NCBI RefSeq assembly: GCF_902364355.1
Contig: NZ_CABJDK010000005.1
Location: 1 to 64,000 of the forward strand
Direction of reading: 5' to 3'
Source of the DNA: Collinsella aerofaciens
GTDB lineage: Bacteria; Actinomycetota; Coriobacteriia; Coriobacteriales; Coriobacteriaceae
Length of the DNA: 64,000 nucleotides
Shown here piece after piece: positions 8,607 to 23,004 of the stretch. How positions within the stretch are numbered: position 1 is the stretch's first letter; each line of letters begins with the position of its first letter. The translations under genes were made by a program, and so were the position numbers. The notes under the pieces were generated by a model. That model made no database searches. It saw only the letters and a program-made list of their open reading frames with translations, and was not told the DNA's origin.

Positions 8607-9059
8607 ATGAGCATCAATCGAGTGAACATCACCGGTAACCTCACCCGCGATCCCGAGCTGCGCGCCACCGCCGGCGGAACCCAGGTTCTGTCCTTTGGCG
8701 TCGCCGTGAACGATCGTCGCCGCAACGCGCAGACTGGCGAGTGGGAGGACTATCCCAACTTTGTCGACTGCACTATGTTCGGCACCCGCGCCGAGGCCGT
8801 GAGCCGTTTCCTGGCAAAGGGAAACAAGGTCGCGATCGAGGGCAAGCTGCGCTACAGCTCTTGGGAGCGCGACGGCCAGCGCCGGAGCAAGCTTGAGGTC
8901 ATCGTCGATGAGATCGAGTTTATGAGCTCCCGTGGTGGCCAGGGTGGCTACGATCAGGGCGGTTACGCCCCCGCAGCTCCCGCGCCCGCAGCACGTCCTG
9001 CCGCACCGGTGGCTACGCCGCCCGCGGTCGACGTCTACGATGAGGACATCCCGTTCTAA
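8607..9059 (+). CDS. ssb: Single-stranded DNA-binding protein
   Basis: A 150-residue SSB with an N-terminal OB fold (residues 1-110: INRVNITGNLTRDPELR and the WEDYPNFVDC strand). A Gly/Ala/Pro-rich linker follows, and the acidic tail DEDIPF recruits partner proteins. It coats single-stranded DNA in replication and repair. Its place between rpsF and rpsR is the conserved arrangement. AAGAGGAAG lies upstream of the ATG. Confidence 0.97.
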   Translation: MSINRVNITGNLTRDPELRATAGGTQVLSFGVAVNDRRRNAQTGEWEDYPNFVDCTMFGTRAEAVSRFLAKGNKVAIEGKLRYSSWERDGQRRSKLEVIVDEIEFMSSRGGQGGYDQGGYAPAAPAPAARPAAPVATPPAVDVYDEDIPF

Positions 9060-9131
9060 GGGTTGTTCACCTATTTTTGAGTGAGAGGCGGCTTCGGTTC
9101 GCCGAAGTTGCCAAATGAAAGGTATTTTGAC

Positions 9132-9398
9132 ATGGCTAATGATTTTTCTGCACGTCAGCCGCGTCGTAAGTACTGCCAGTTCTGCAAGGAGAACACTGAG
9201 TTCATCGACTATAAGGACACTCAGCTTCTCCGTAAGTACATGACCGACCGTGGCAAGATCAAGCCCCGTCGCGTCACTGGCGCTTGCACGCAGCATCAGC
9301 ATGACATCGCCAACGCCATCAAGCGCGCCCGCGAGATGGCCCTCCTGCCGTACACCGTCCCCGTGGTTTCCTCTCGTGGCAACCGCGACCGCGGCTAA
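9132..9398 (+). CDS. rpsR: 30S ribosomal protein S18
   Basis: An 88-residue S18 starting [15 protein letters not shown], with the family signature C-x2-C at the N-terminus (YCQFCKE), [22 protein letters not shown] and the T-G motif after it. GAAAGG precedes the ATG. A GC-rich hairpin (GCGGCTTCGG with CCGAAGTTGC) lies upstream between ssb and rpsR and may affect relative expression. The paired N-terminal cysteines suggest a zinc-binding form. Confidence 0.96.
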   Translation: MANDFSARQPRRKYCQFCKENTEFIDYKDTQLLRKYMTDRGKIKPRRVTGACTQHQHDIANAIKRAREMALLPYTVPVVSSRGNRDRG

Positions 9399-9413
9399 GA
9401 AGGGAGACGCATC

Positions 9414-9953
9414 ATGAAGGTTATTCTTCTCGATGAGATCAAGGGCAAGGGCGGCGAGGGTGACGTCGTAGAGGTCGCTCAGGGTTACGCTGAGAACTTC
9501 CTGTTCCCCAAGAAGCTCGCTGTTGCCGCCACCAAGGGCAACCTCAAGCAGCTTGACGAGCGTCGCAACAACATCGCCAAGCGCGAGGCCGTCCGTCTGG
9601 CTACCGCCAACGAGACCAAGGCTGCCTTCGAGGGCAAGACGGTCACCGTTGACGTCAAGGTCGGCGACGAGGGCATCCTCTTTGGCTCCGTTACCGCCGC
9701 TATGATCGCTGACGCCATCAAGGCTCAGCTCGGTATGGACATCGACCGCAAGCGCGTCGAGCTCGGTAAGCCCATCAAGGTTGCCGGTGCCCACACCGTT
9801 GCCATCTCGCTGTACCGCGAGATCAAGGCCGAGGTTGTCGTTCTCGTCGGCGTTACCGCCGAGGAGCTCGCTGCCGAGGCTGAGGTCGAGGAGGCCGCTG
9901 AGGTCGCCGAGGCCGAGACCGCCGAGGTCGAGACTGAGGCTGCTGCCGAGTAG
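9414..9953 (+). CDS. rplI: 50S ribosomal protein L9
   Basis: A 179-residue L9. The N-terminal domain (residues 1-50, MKVILLDEIKGKGGEGDVVEV and YAENFLFPK) binds 23S rRNA, followed by the long helix and a C-terminal domain ending near residue 148. About 30 further residues rich in Ala, Glu and Val form an acidic tail not found in the standard form of about 149 residues. AAGGGAG precedes the ATG. Last gene of the operon, with a strong terminator after it. Confidence 0.97.
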   Translation: MKVILLDEIKGKGGEGDVVEVAQGYAENFLFPKKLAVAATKGNLKQLDERRNNIAKREAVRLATANETKAAFEGKTVTVDVKVGDEGILFGSVTAAMIADAIKAQLGMDIDRKRVELGKPIKVAGAHTVAISLYREIKAEVVVLVGVTAEELAAEAEVEEAAEVAEAETAEVETEAAAE

Positions 9954-9985
9954 CATTTGCTGCAACGCAACAATCTTGTTCTAAG

Positions 9986-10024
9986 AAGGGCGCTCTGGGA
10001 AACCAGGGCGCCCTTTTGTTTTTT
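9986..10024 (+). terminator. Terminator of the rpsF-rplI operon
   Basis: AAGGGCGCTCTGG (9986-9998) pairs with CCAGGGCGCCCTT (10003-10015), 12 of 13 positions, followed by a T-rich tract. Confidence 0.9.
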
Positions 10025-10177
10025 GCGCTGAGTGAGTGTCATGGTGAACGTTGCGTCGAAGTCCTATATACAGGACCGTTCATCCGTTTGGTTCGGTGGT
10101 GATTGGCGGCGCGCGGCGCGTTTTGGGACCGTGACTGATACTATGGATGCTCGCAAGCGATATGAATGAGGATGCTC

Positions 10178-11569
10178 ATGGCATATGACGATAGGGAGAC
10201 CGGGCTGACGGTTGAGGACCGCGGCTCCAAGTTGGGTCTTCCCCAAAACCAAGATGCAGAGGCCAATGTACTGGCCGCTATGCTGCTATCGCCCGAGGTG
10301 GTCGAAGAGGCCCAGGTCGAGCTGCAGCCCGATGACTTCTACCGGCCCATTCATAAGACCATCTATACCGCGATGGTCGATATGTACAACAGCCGCATTC
10401 CCATCGACTCCATCTCGCTGATCGATTACCTGAGAAGCATTAACAAGCTTGATGCCGTGGGCGGCGAGGCCTATATTTTGGAGTTGATGGGTCAGACCCT
10501 GTCGCTCGTCAACTGGCAGCACCATGCCGCTATCGTTCGCCGCGATTCGATGCTGCGTGAGCTGATCGGCGCCACCAACGAGATCAACGCGCTGGCCTAT
10601 AACGCTCCCACCGATACCAAAGAGGTCGTGGAGCTGGCCGAGAGCAAGTTGCTCAAGGTCACGGCGCGCGAGGTCAAGTCGAGCTACAAGACGCTGACCG
10701 AGTTTATGGTCGAGGCCTATAACGAGGCCGAGGAAGTGTGCCAGGCAGGCGGCCAGGCTGCGGGCGTGCCCACGGGCTTCCCGTCGCTCGACCGCATGCT
10801 CATGGGTTTTCGCGAGGGCCAGCTCATCATTATCGGCGCCCGCCCTGCTGTGGGTAAGACGTCGTTCGCCCTGAATCTGGCGCTCAACGCTGCCGCTGCC
10901 GGTTATACCGTCGGTTTCTTCTCGCTGGAGATGTCGGGCAAGGAAATTGCCCAGCGTTTGATTTGCGCCTATGCCATGATCTCGATCAGTGATTTTCGCA
11001 CGGGCCGTATTAGCCCCGAGCAGTGGGCCAATATCAACGAGGCCACGCAGACCTTGTCCAAGCTCGATGTTCTGATCGACGATACGCCCGGCACCACGGT
11101 GACCGAGATCCGCGCCAAGAGCCGCCGCATGCTCCACAACAAGGAGAAGGCCATCATCATCCTGGACTACCTGCAGCTGGTGAGTCCTCCGCCGGGACGT
11201 CGCTCCGAGAGCCGTACCGTCGAGGTCTCCGAGATGTCGCGTGGTCTGAAGATCATGGCCAAGGAGCTCAAGATCCCGCTCATCGCGCTGTCGCAGCTCT
11301 CGCGTCAGGTCGAATCCCGTACCGGCAAGCGTCCGCAGCTTTCCGACCTTCGTGAATCGGGCTCCATCGAGCAAGACGCCGATATCGTTATGTTCTTGGA
11401 CCGCTCCGCCGACGAGGCCGAGGCCTCGCGCGACGATCGACCCGACGAGGGCGTTACGCGTATCGTCGTGGCCAAGAACCGTTCGGGTCCGATCGGCGAC
11501 GTCGACCTGATGTTCCTGCCGGCATCCACCAAGTTCTATGAGCTTGATGGGGCACATGCCGAGGAGTAG
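10178..11569 (+). CDS. dnaB: Replicative DNA helicase
   Basis: A 463-residue DnaB. The N-terminal DnaB domain (about residues 15-120) contains PQNQDAEANVLAAML. The RecA-like helicase domain carries Walker A GARPAVGKTS and Walker B IIILDYLQL, and LSQLSRQVESR with DLRESGSIEQDAD marks the later motifs. It forms the hexameric ring unwinding DNA at the fork. Three in-frame ATGs occur at 10166, 10172 and 10178; the last has TGAGGA at proper distance. It follows the ribosomal operon, as in many bacteria, but a terminator separates them. No intein is present. Confidence 0.97.
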   Translation: MAYDDRETGLTVEDRGSKLGLPQNQDAEANVLAAMLLSPEVVEEAQVELQPDDFYRPIHKTIYTAMVDMYNSRIPIDSISLIDYLRSINKLDAVGGEAYILELMGQTLSLVNWQHHAAIVRRDSMLRELIGATNEINALAYNAPTDTKEVVELAESKLLKVTAREVKSSYKTLTEFMVEAYNEAEEVCQAGGQAAGVPTGFPSLDRMLMGFREGQLIIIGARPAVGKTSFALNLALNAAAAGYTVGFFSLEMSGKEIAQRLICAYAMISISDFRTGRISPEQWANINEATQTLSKLDVLIDDTPGTTVTEIRAKSRRMLHNKEKAIIILDYLQLVSPPPGRRSESRTVEVSEMSRGLKIMAKELKIPLIALSQLSRQVESRTGKRPQLSDLRESGSIEQDADIVMFLDRSADEAEASRDDRPDEGVTRIVVAKNRSGPIGDVDLMFLPASTKFYELDGAHAEE

Positions 11570-11653
11570 GACAGGCGCCCGTTGCACGGGTATACTGGGA
11601 ATGTTTTGTGCTTCTGCGTGCCGGCGTGGCGCGTAGACAGTCCATGAATGTAA

Positions 11654-12949
<1,296 letters not shown>

Positions 12950-12970
12950 TCGGTTTATACGGTTATTGCG

Positions 12971-13012
12971 ATATACCCCTTTGCAGCCCAGACGGGCGGC
13001 CGAGGGGTATAT
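12971..13012 (+). terminator. Hairpin between purA and purD
   Basis: ATATACCCCT (12971-12980) pairs perfectly with AGGGGTATAT (13003-13012) around a 22-base loop. The following T content is modest, so terminator strength is uncertain. Confidence 0.5.
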
Positions 13013-13066
13013 TTGCTTGCAAAGGGCTCGCGCGGAGCGGGCCATTCATCCATAGAGGAGGCACCC

Positions 13067-14371
13067 TTGAAGGCGGACACTCAAACCATCGACATCCTGT
13101 TGTTGGGCAGCGGCGGCCGTGAGCATGCTTTGGCAGCCAAGCTCGCAGCATCACCGCGCGCCGGCAAGCTCTACATCGCGCCGGGTAACGGCGGCACCGC
13201 GAGCTGCGGCGAGAACGTGGTTCTCGACGATTGCGATCCTGTGGCCGTGGCGGCGTTTGCCCAGAGCCATGGATGCGGACTCGTCGTGATTGGCCCCGAG
13301 GCTCCGCTCGTGGCGGGCGTTGCCGATGCCGTCCGCGCGGCGGGCATTCCCTGCTTTGGCCCGGGTGCCGAGGGCGCCCAGATGGAGGGCTCCAAGCTGT
13401 TCTCCAAGCAGCTCATGGAGCGCGCCGGTATCCCGACGGCAGCCTACGGCTCGTTTACCGACGAGGCTTCGGCTCTTGCCTACGTGCACGAGCAGGGCGC
13501 CCCGCTGGTCGTCAAGGCCGACGGCCTTGCCGCGGGCAAGGGCGTTATCGTGGCGACCGAACTTGAGCAGGCCGAGGAGGCCGTGCGCGAGTGCTTTGGC
13601 GGCACCTTTGGCGATGCCGGCAACACCGTGGTTATCGAGGAGATGCTGACCGGTCCCGAGTGCTCGCTGCTGGCCTTTACCGACGGCAAGACCGTGCGCC
13701 CCATGGCTACCTCGCAGGACCACAAGCGCGCGCTCGAGGGCGACAAGGGCCCCAACACCGGCGGCATGGGCGTCTACAGCCCGGTGCCCATCGTGACTGA
13801 CGAGGAGCACGCCACCATGGTGAAGGTCATGGAGCAGACCGTGGCCGAGCTCGCTGCCGAGGGTATCGATTACCGCGGCTGCCTGTACGGTGGCTTTATG
13901 CTCACGCCTGCCGGTCCCAAGGTACTGGAGTTCAATGCCCGCTTTGGTGATCCCGAGACTCAGGTCGTGCTGCCGCGCCTTAAGAATGACCTGGTCGAGG
14001 TCATGCTGGCTTGTGCCAACTGCGAGCTCGATCAGATTGAGCTCGACTGGCGTGACGAGTGGGCCGTGGCCGTTGTCCTGACGAGCGCGGGCTATCCCGG
14101 CAGCTACGAGAAGGGCAAGGTCATCACCGGTATCGCCGACGCCGAGGCCATGGAGAACGTGACCGTGTACCACGCGGGCACTGCCGTGGTGGACGGCCAG
14201 CTCGTGACCAATGGTGGCCGCGTGCTTGCCGTGACCGCGCTGGGCGACACGTTCGAGAACGCTCGCAACCTTGCCTACGAGGCCTGCGAGAAGATTGATT
14301 TTGAGGGCAAGACCCTGCGTCACGACATCGGCCTGCGCGCGCTGCGCGGCCGCGACGCCTGGGATGCCTAA
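13067..14371 (+). CDS. purD: Phosphoribosylamine--glycine ligase
   Basis: A 434-residue GAR synthetase of the ATP-grasp family, joining phosphoribosylamine and glycine in purine synthesis. It shows the N-terminal [14 protein letters not shown] nucleotide motif, ATP-grasp segments [13 protein letters not shown] and [10 protein letters not shown], and [11 protein letters not shown] near the metal site. The start is a TTG at 13067, chosen for the GAGGAGG 5 bases upstream. An ATG at 13013 would add 18 unlikely residues inside the preceding hairpin region. Confidence 0.96.
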   Translation: MKADTQTIDILLLGSGGREHALAAKLAASPRAGKLYIAPGNGGTASCGENVVLDDCDPVAVAAFAQSHGCGLVVIGPEAPLVAGVADAVRAAGIPCFGPGAEGAQMEGSKLFSKQLMERAGIPTAAYGSFTDEASALAYVHEQGAPLVVKADGLAAGKGVIVATELEQAEEAVRECFGGTFGDAGNTVVIEEMLTGPECSLLAFTDGKTVRPMATSQDHKRALEGDKGPNTGGMGVYSPVPIVTDEEHATMVKVMEQTVAELAAEGIDYRGCLYGGFMLTPAGPKVLEFNARFGDPETQVVLPRLKNDLVEVMLACANCELDQIELDWRDEWAVAVVLTSAGYPGSYEKGKVITGIADAEAMENVTVYHAGTAVVDGQLVTNGGRVLAVTALGDTFENARNLAYEACEKIDFEGKTLRHDIGLRALRGRDAWDA

Positions 14372-14392
14372 AATCCGAGAGGAATGAGACGG

Positions 14393-15088
14393 ATGGACGA
14401 GAAGAACGAAGAGCTCGTGGATGCGCAGATCGTTGAAGAGGACAGCCGCATGTATGGGCACGCCGAGGGCGAGCCCGGCGGCGAGGTCGCTGACGAGCCG
14501 GCGCTGGTGCTGGGCGACGACGACCCACACGATGCCGAGCTGCACGAGAAGATTCTTTCGGAGGAGTGCGCCTGGAAGGGCAAGATCCTCGACGTCCACC
14601 GTCTTGAGGTTGAGCTGCCCAACGGTCGCCGCAGCGCCCGCGATATCGTTCGCCATCCGGGTGCGGCGGCCGTTGTGGCGCTGACCGAGAGCGGCAAGAT
14701 CGTACTGGTGCGTCAGTACCGCACCGCTATCGACCGCGTGACGGTCGAGATTCCCGCCGGCAAGCTCGATCCAGGCGAGGACCCGCTCGATTGCGCCAAA
14801 CGCGAGCTGCATGAGGAGACGGGCTTTAGGGCTGGTCGTATTCGCTTTTTGACGTCGATTGTCACGTCCTGTGGTTTTTGCGATGAGATCATCCACATCT
14901 ACTTGGCTACCAAGCTCGAGTTTGATGCGCCCAACCCCGATGATGACGAGTTTGTCAACGTGGACCTGGTGCCGCTGCACGAGCTGATCGACGCCGTGCT
15001 CGACGGCAAGATCGAAGACGCCAAGACCGTTGTAGGCGCGCTTGCCTGCGACAGCATCGCACACAGGCTGGGCGGAGCGGAGATTTAA
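14393..15088 (+). CDS. Nudix hydrolase, ADP-ribose pyrophosphatase-like
   Basis: A 231-residue protein. The Nudix box is complete: G-K-L-D-P-G-E, seven residues, then REL-HEETGF. The context VRQYRTAIDRVTVEIPAGKLDPGE is typical of ADP-sugar pyrophosphatases, which hydrolyse ADP-ribose to AMP and ribose-5-phosphate. About 55 acidic residues precede the catalytic domain, longer than in most homologues. The start at 14393 has GAGAGGA at suitable distance; ATG 14384 is too close to it. The gene starts 21 bases after purD and is probably co-transcribed. Confidence 0.9.
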   Translation: MDEKNEELVDAQIVEEDSRMYGHAEGEPGGEVADEPALVLGDDDPHDAELHEKILSEECAWKGKILDVHRLEVELPNGRRSARDIVRHPGAAAVVALTESGKIVLVRQYRTAIDRVTVEIPAGKLDPGEDPLDCAKRELHEETGFRAGRIRFLTSIVTSCGFCDEIIHIYLATKLEFDAPNPDDDEFVNVDLVPLHELIDAVLDGKIEDAKTVVGALACDSIAHRLGGAEI

Positions 15089-15116
15089 CGAGCGGGAATG
15101 ATCCCGCAGGTTTGTG

Positions 15117-15265
15117 TAAGTCAGCGAAAGTGCTCCATTTGAGACAAGGTGGCCTAAAAGAGGAGGGAAGCGTATGGGTATACGCGACCGACGATTGAAG
15201 GCCAGATTGTCCAAATGGAGCACTTGCAGCGTCGAGATGAAACGCGGTTTGGTAAAACCGCGTAA
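15117..15265 (-). repeat. Modular-arm palindromic element, copy B
   Basis: Read on the minus strand: a small hairpin (ACGCGGTTT/AAACCGCGT), the boundary motif CTCGACGCTGCAA, a 12-base arm GTGCTCCATTTG, about 70 bases, the complementary arm, then TTTCGCTGACTTA. On the plus strand the arms are at 15130-15141 and 15212-15223. Between the boundary motifs there are 94 bases, against 95 in copy A at 44941-45090. Boundaries and inner core are shared; the arms are unrelated. It lies directly upstream of the ABC exporter gene and contains AGGAGG followed by an in-frame ATG (15174). Confidence 0.9.
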
Positions 15266-15272
15266 GGTGATT

Positions 15273-17045
15273 ATGCTGAAGAGGTTTCTTTCGTATTACA
15301 AGCCCCAGATGGGGCTTTTTGTTGCTGATACTGTTTGTGCTCTGGTGCTTGCCGCCATTGACCTGGCGTTCCCCATTATCCTGCGCAATCTGACCGGTGG
15401 GCTGTTTACCCAGGGTCAGGCTGCCATTATGCAGGCGCTCGGCATGATCGCGGTGGGCTTGGTGCTGATGTATGCCATCCGCTGCGCCTGCCGCTATTTT
15501 GTGAGCTATTGGGGTCACGTGATGGGCGCGCGTATGGAGTCCAAAATGCGCGAGGACCTGTTCGACCAGTATGAGCGCTTTAGCTTTGCGTACTTCGACC
15601 GCAACAGCTCGGGCGACATGATGAGCCGCGTGGTCAACGACCTGTTCGATATCTGCGAGGCGGCGCACCACGTGCCCGAGTGGATCATCATCTGCGGCAT
15701 CGAGATTATCGGCTCGTTTGTGATCCTCTTTACCATCGCCCCGGTGCTGGCGCTCGCCATGGCCGTGGTGACGGCGGCGTTTGCGGTCATCATGTTTTGG
15801 CAGAACATGCGCATGCGCGAGGTCTTTAGCGACAACCGCAAAAAGATCAGCGGCATCAATGCGCAGCTGCAGGATTCGCTGGCGGGCATGCGCGTGGTCA
15901 AGAGCTTTGCCAATGAGGAGGCCGAACGTTTCAAGTTCCGCGCCTCCAACAATCGCTATCTTTCGTCCAAGGAGAACATGTATCACGCCATGGGCGTCTA
16001 TACCGCGACGTATGGCCTGCTCTCGGGTGTGCTCTATGTGATCGTGGTGCTGCTGGGCGGTTGGCTGGTTGCCCAAGGCCAGCTGCAGGCAGTCGATATG
16101 GCAACCTTCGCGCTCTACATTTCGCTGTTCTGCACGCCGCTCGAGACACTCGTCAATTCGGCCGAAATGTATCAGAAGGCTATCGCCGGCTTTAAGCGTA
16201 TGGACGAGGTACTCTCGACCGCGCCGGATATCCAGGACAAGCCGGGCGCCACGGATCTGCAGGTGACTGCCGGCGCCGTGGAGTATCACGACGTGTGCTT
16301 TAACTACGAGGATGTTGAGCTGGGCGAGGGCGATGCCGACGAGCGTCCCGTTATCGACCATATGGATCTGTCTATCAAGCCCGGGCAGACCATCGCTTTG
16401 GTTGGCCCTTCGGGCGGTGGCAAATCGACGACCTGTTCGCTGCTGCCGCGCTTTTATGACGTGGCCGCCGGATCCATTAGCATCGACGGCCAGGACGTGC
16501 GCGATGTGACGCAGCAGAGCCTGCGTCGCGCCATCGGCCTGGTGCAGCAGGATGTCTATCTGTTTGATGGCACGATTGGCGAGAACATCGCCTACGGCAA
16601 GCCGGGCGCTACGGCAGGAGAGATCGCCGAGGCCGCCCGTCGCGCCAACATCGATGCCTTTATCGAGTCGCTTCCACAGGGCTATGACACGGTCGTGGGC
16701 GAGCGCGGCAGCCGTCTTTCGGGCGGACAGAAACAGCGCGTTGCCATCGCGCGTGTGTTTCTCAAGAATCCCAAAATCTTGATCTTGGACGAGGCGACGA
16801 GTGCTTTGGATAACGAGAGCGAGGAGGCGGTCCAGGAGTCGCTCGAAGAGCTGGCACGCGGCCGCACCACGATTATCATCGCCCACCGTCTCTCGACCAT
16901 TAAACACGCCGATGAGATTGCGACCGTTGAGCATGGTCGCGTTGTGGAACGTGGCACGCACGAGGAGCTTCTCGCCCGTGGCGGCACCTATGCCCGTTAC
17001 TATCGAATGCAGTTCGAAGGTGCGCGTGCGCACGAGCTCGACTGA
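15273..17045 (+). CDS. ABC exporter, fused permease and ATPase
   Basis: A 590-residue half-transporter of the type-IV exporter (MsbA/LmrA-like) group. Six membrane helices occupy about residues 10-310. The ATPase domain has Walker A GPSGGGKST, the signature LSGGQKQRVAIARV, Walker B ILILDEATSALD and the switch His in IIAHRLST. It probably acts as a homodimer, as no partner gene is adjacent. The start at 15273 follows AAGGTGA. An in-frame ATG at 15174, with a stronger AGGAGG, would add 33 residues encoded by the upstream repeat element; I cannot exclude its use. Substrate unknown. Confidence 0.92.
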   Translation: MLKRFLSYYKPQMGLFVADTVCALVLAAIDLAFPIILRNLTGGLFTQGQAAIMQALGMIAVGLVLMYAIRCACRYFVSYWGHVMGARMESKMREDLFDQYERFSFAYFDRNSSGDMMSRVVNDLFDICEAAHHVPEWIIICGIEIIGSFVILFTIAPVLALAMAVVTAAFAVIMFWQNMRMREVFSDNRKKISGINAQLQDSLAGMRVVKSFANEEAERFKFRASNNRYLSSKENMYHAMGVYTATYGLLSGVLYVIVVLLGGWLVAQGQLQAVDMATFALYISLFCTPLETLVNSAEMYQKAIAGFKRMDEVLSTAPDIQDKPGATDLQVTAGAVEYHDVCFNYEDVELGEGDADERPVIDHMDLSIKPGQTIALVGPSGGGKSTTCSLLPRFYDVAAGSISIDGQDVRDVTQQSLRRAIGLVQQDVYLFDGTIGENIAYGKPGATAGEIAEAARRANIDAFIESLPQGYDTVVGERGSRLSGGQKQRVAIARVFLKNPKILILDEATSALDNESEEAVQESLEELARGRTTIIIAHRLSTIKHADEIATVEHGRVVERGTHEELLARGGTYARYYRMQFEGARAHELD

Positions 17046-17064
17046 TTGATATGACAGGAAGTTT

Positions 17065-18030
17065 ATGGCTGACAAGAACCCTTTGACTCCGGAAGAAGTG
17101 ACGGAGTTATTCTCCGAAATCGATGCATCCGGTGTCTTGGATCCCACGCTTGCCAAAAAGCGCACCGAGCGCATGCGCGAGAAGGAGGCGGCGGCCAAGC
17201 GCGGTGACAAAGCGGCGCTAGCGCAGCTGCGCAGCGAGGACCGCGCGAGCCAGGCAAAACATATCGACCCGCTGTCCGAGGACGATCCTTCGGGTTCGCA
17301 GGTGAGTCATACCATTACGAAGACCGCGATGGCCGTGGTCATTGGTATTTTGGTGCTGATCGTGGGCATGCAGATTGGCTACGGCGTGATGCGTCGTCTG
17401 AACACCGCCAACCTGTCCGAGAGCGTTTCGGTCGATACCGTTTCGACGGCGCTGAAGGGCGGCCTCGAGTGGGGCAACGGCTTTACGCAGTTCCCACTCG
17501 ACTTTACCGTCGATGAAGCCGATGAGCGTACGGGCACGGTCGAGGTGACGGTGTTGGACACATCGTCTGCCAACGAGCTCGAGCTGCTGTCCAACGGGCA
17601 GATCCAGGCCGCGGCGCTTGCGACCAACGCGCTGCTCAACGATAAGATTGACCGCGTGGTGTATAACGTTCACGCCTATATCGACGAGGATAGCAACATT
17701 CAGCACGATTCCTTCTTTGGCATGTTCCCCGCGCGGGGCCACCAGAGCGCCATCCTGACGTTCGTGTGGACCAAGCGCTCATCCAACGCCACGAATATCG
17801 ACTGGAAGATGCGCATCGTGAGTATGGATGACACCATCGCCGAGCGCATTCAGAAGCAGGTGAACTCGGTGTCGTCGTTGATTGAGGACCCGGTGGTGAG
17901 CCAGACCAAGATTGACGAGGAAAAGGCCGAACGTGACCTGGAGCATCGTCTGCATGGCCGCGAGATTTTCCGCGGCGGCAAGCCCGACCGAACGCCGTCC
18001 GAACTGCTGGAGCAGGACAAGAAAAAGTAA
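17065..18030 (+). CDS. Membrane-anchored hypothetical protein
   Basis: A 321-residue protein with a charged N-terminal 85 residues (one coiled segment rich in Lys, Arg, Glu), one membrane helix at about 86-108 and a C-terminal domain of about 210 residues likely outside. I recognise no family. The outer domain has alternating strands (TGTVEVTVLD, AILTFVWTKR) and ends in a highly charged tail. It begins 20 bases after the ABC exporter and is probably in the same operon, so it may accompany that transporter. A terminator follows. Confidence 0.7.
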   Translation: MADKNPLTPEEVTELFSEIDASGVLDPTLAKKRTERMREKEAAAKRGDKAALAQLRSEDRASQAKHIDPLSEDDPSGSQVSHTITKTAMAVVIGILVLIVGMQIGYGVMRRLNTANLSESVSVDTVSTALKGGLEWGNGFTQFPLDFTVDEADERTGTVEVTVLDTSSANELELLSNGQIQAAALATNALLNDKIDRVVYNVHAYIDEDSNIQHDSFFGMFPARGHQSAILTFVWTKRSSNATNIDWKMRIVSMDDTIAERIQKQVNSVSSLIEDPVVSQTKIDEEKAERDLEHRLHGREIFRGGKPDRTPSELLEQDKKK

Positions 18031-18035
18031 GACGC

Positions 18036-18077
18036 CATCATCCCGCGTGAGCCACAAGCCCCGCGGGATGATTTTTC
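18036..18077 (+). terminator. Terminator after the exporter operon
   Basis: CATCATCCCGCG (18036-18047) pairs with CGCGGGATGAT (18062-18072), followed by TTTTT. Confidence 0.9.
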
Positions 18078-18197
18078 TGGGACGGGGATTAAAAATCATT
18101 ATGCATAGAAAGTCATAATTATCATTTCGTAAACATTTCGATGAAATTAACGCCATGAGGCATGCTTGCGGTTACAATACCGCGAGGCCTAACTACA

Positions 18198-18233
18198 CAC
18201 CTTTAAGCCGGTCCTGTGAGACCGGGAAGGAGA
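18198..18233 (+). promoter_or_regulatory. PyrR-binding RNA element overlapping the carA ribosome binding site
   Basis: CCTTTAAG is followed by stem CCGGTC/GACCGG (18208-18213, 18220-18225) with the hexaloop CTGTGA, and a lower stem CCTT/AAGG (18200-18203, 18227-18230). This matches the known PyrR recognition pattern of a CTTTAA segment, a GC stem and a loop ending in GAG. The 3' strand AAGG is part of the AAGGAG Shine-Dalgarno of carA, so binding would block translation, as described for mycobacterial pyr genes. A TACAAT at 18174-18179 may be the -10 box. Confidence 0.85.
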
Positions 18234-18236
18234 ATT

Positions 18237-19676
18237 ATGGCGAACAACCATACCGCGGGCGCTGCCGCCCGCACCTTCGCGCCCAGCGAGCTTTGCCAGC
18301 GTATGCTGGCCAAAACCAGCAAGGGCACCTGCGGTCCCTGTATCCTGTATCTTGAGGATGGGACCATTTTTTATGGACGTGCATGCGGCGCCGAGGGCAC
18401 CGCGACCGGCGAAGTCTGCTTCAACACCTCGCTCGAGGGCTACTTTGAGGTCATGACCGACCCGAGTTATGCCGGCCAAATTGTAACCATGACCTATCCG
18501 CAGATCGGCAATTACGGTATCGACGAGACCGATGTCCAGTCGGCCTTCCCCGGCGACGCCGTGCGCCCTGCGAGCGCTCCGGCTATGCGCGGCATGATCG
18601 TTCGCGACATGTGCGCCACGCCTTCTAACTGGCGCTCGGCCGTCAGCGTGCCGGAGTACCTGCGCGCTCACGGCATCGTCGCTATCGAGGGTGTCGACAC
18701 CCGCGCTCTGGTGCGCCATCTGCGCGACAATGGTTCCAAGATGGGCATTATCTCGACCGAGATCTTCGACGTCGACGAGCTTGCCGAGTGTCTGGCCGCT
18801 GCGCCCACGCTGGTAGGCGAGAACCTGGTCAAGACCGTAAGTTGCCCCGCGCCTCACGAGTTTGTGGCCGCCGACCTGCCTGCCACGCATGACTTTGCGC
18901 TTGCGGCTGCCGCTCCTGCCCGTCACAAAGTGGTCGCCTACGACTGCGGTGTGAAGCGCGGTATTCTGGAGGGCCTGGTCCGTGCCGGCTGCGATCTCAC
19001 CGTCGTGCCGTGGGATACGCCCGCCCAGCAGGTGCTCGACATGAATCCCGATGGCGTCTTTTTGTCCAACGGCCCCGGCGACCCCGATGCCGTGGTGGAG
19101 ACCTATGAGCAGGTGCAGCAGCTGATCGGCAAGGTGCCGGTCTTTGGCATTTGCCTTGGTCACCAGATGATCAGCTTGGCGTGCGGCGCCCAAATGGAAA
19201 AGCTTAAATTCGGTCACCGTGGCGGTAACCAGCCGGTTATGAATCTGGTGAGCCGTCGCGTGGAGATCACCGCGCAAAACCACGGCTTTGGTCTGCTGTT
19301 CCCCAGTCTGGGCAAACTGATTCCGGAGCTTTCCGGCGGCGAAACCGAGCATGCGGCCGATGGCGACCTGCGCGCCTGGGTGCGTCGCGGAATCGCGCCG
19401 GTCGTGATGAACGAGCGCTTTGGTCGCATTCGCCTGACACATGTGAACCTCAACGACGGCACCGCCGAGGGCATCCAGCTGCTCGACGCCCCGTGTTTCT
19501 CGGTCCAGTACCACCCCGAGGCTTCGCCTGGCCCCACCGATGCCCACTATCTCTTTACCGCCTTTACGCGACTCATGGACGGCGAGGAGAACTACCTGGA
19601 CACCGACATCGCGAAGGACCGCCTCGCCGGCTGGAATTTCGCCGAGTCCGAGAACGCTGCGACCGAGGAGAACTAA
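18237..19676 (+). CDS. carA: Carbamoyl-phosphate synthase small subunit
   Basis: A 479-residue glutamine amidotransferase subunit supplying ammonia to CarB for carbamoyl phosphate, used in pyrimidine and arginine synthesis. The N-terminal CPSase domain contains [24 protein letters not shown]. The class I glutaminase domain has the nucleophile Cys in GICLGHQ, and [10 protein letters not shown] contains the catalytic His. It is longer than the E. coli protein (382 residues) owing to loops and a tail. AAGGAG lies 5 bases before the ATG within the PyrR-type element. One base separates it from carB. Confidence 0.95.
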   Translation: MANNHTAGAAARTFAPSELCQRMLAKTSKGTCGPCILYLEDGTIFYGRACGAEGTATGEVCFNTSLEGYFEVMTDPSYAGQIVTMTYPQIGNYGIDETDVQSAFPGDAVRPASAPAMRGMIVRDMCATPSNWRSAVSVPEYLRAHGIVAIEGVDTRALVRHLRDNGSKMGIISTEIFDVDELAECLAAAPTLVGENLVKTVSCPAPHEFVAADLPATHDFALAAAAPARHKVVAYDCGVKRGILEGLVRAGCDLTVVPWDTPAQQVLDMNPDGVFLSNGPGDPDAVVETYEQVQQLIGKVPVFGICLGHQMISLACGAQMEKLKFGHRGGNQPVMNLVSRRVEITAQNHGFGLLFPSLGKLIPELSGGETEHAADGDLRAWVRRGIAPVVMNERFGRIRLTHVNLNDGTAEGIQLLDAPCFSVQYHPEASPGPTDAHYLFTAFTRLMDGEENYLDTDIAKDRLAGWNFAESENAATEEN

Positions 19677-19677
19677 C

Positions 19678-22992
<3,315 letters not shown>

Positions 22993-23004
22993 ATTGACCT
23001 GTCC

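Noticed and set aside
8193..9965. 590-codon minus-strand frame across rpsF-rplI
   Set aside because: Antisense shadow of four certain genes.
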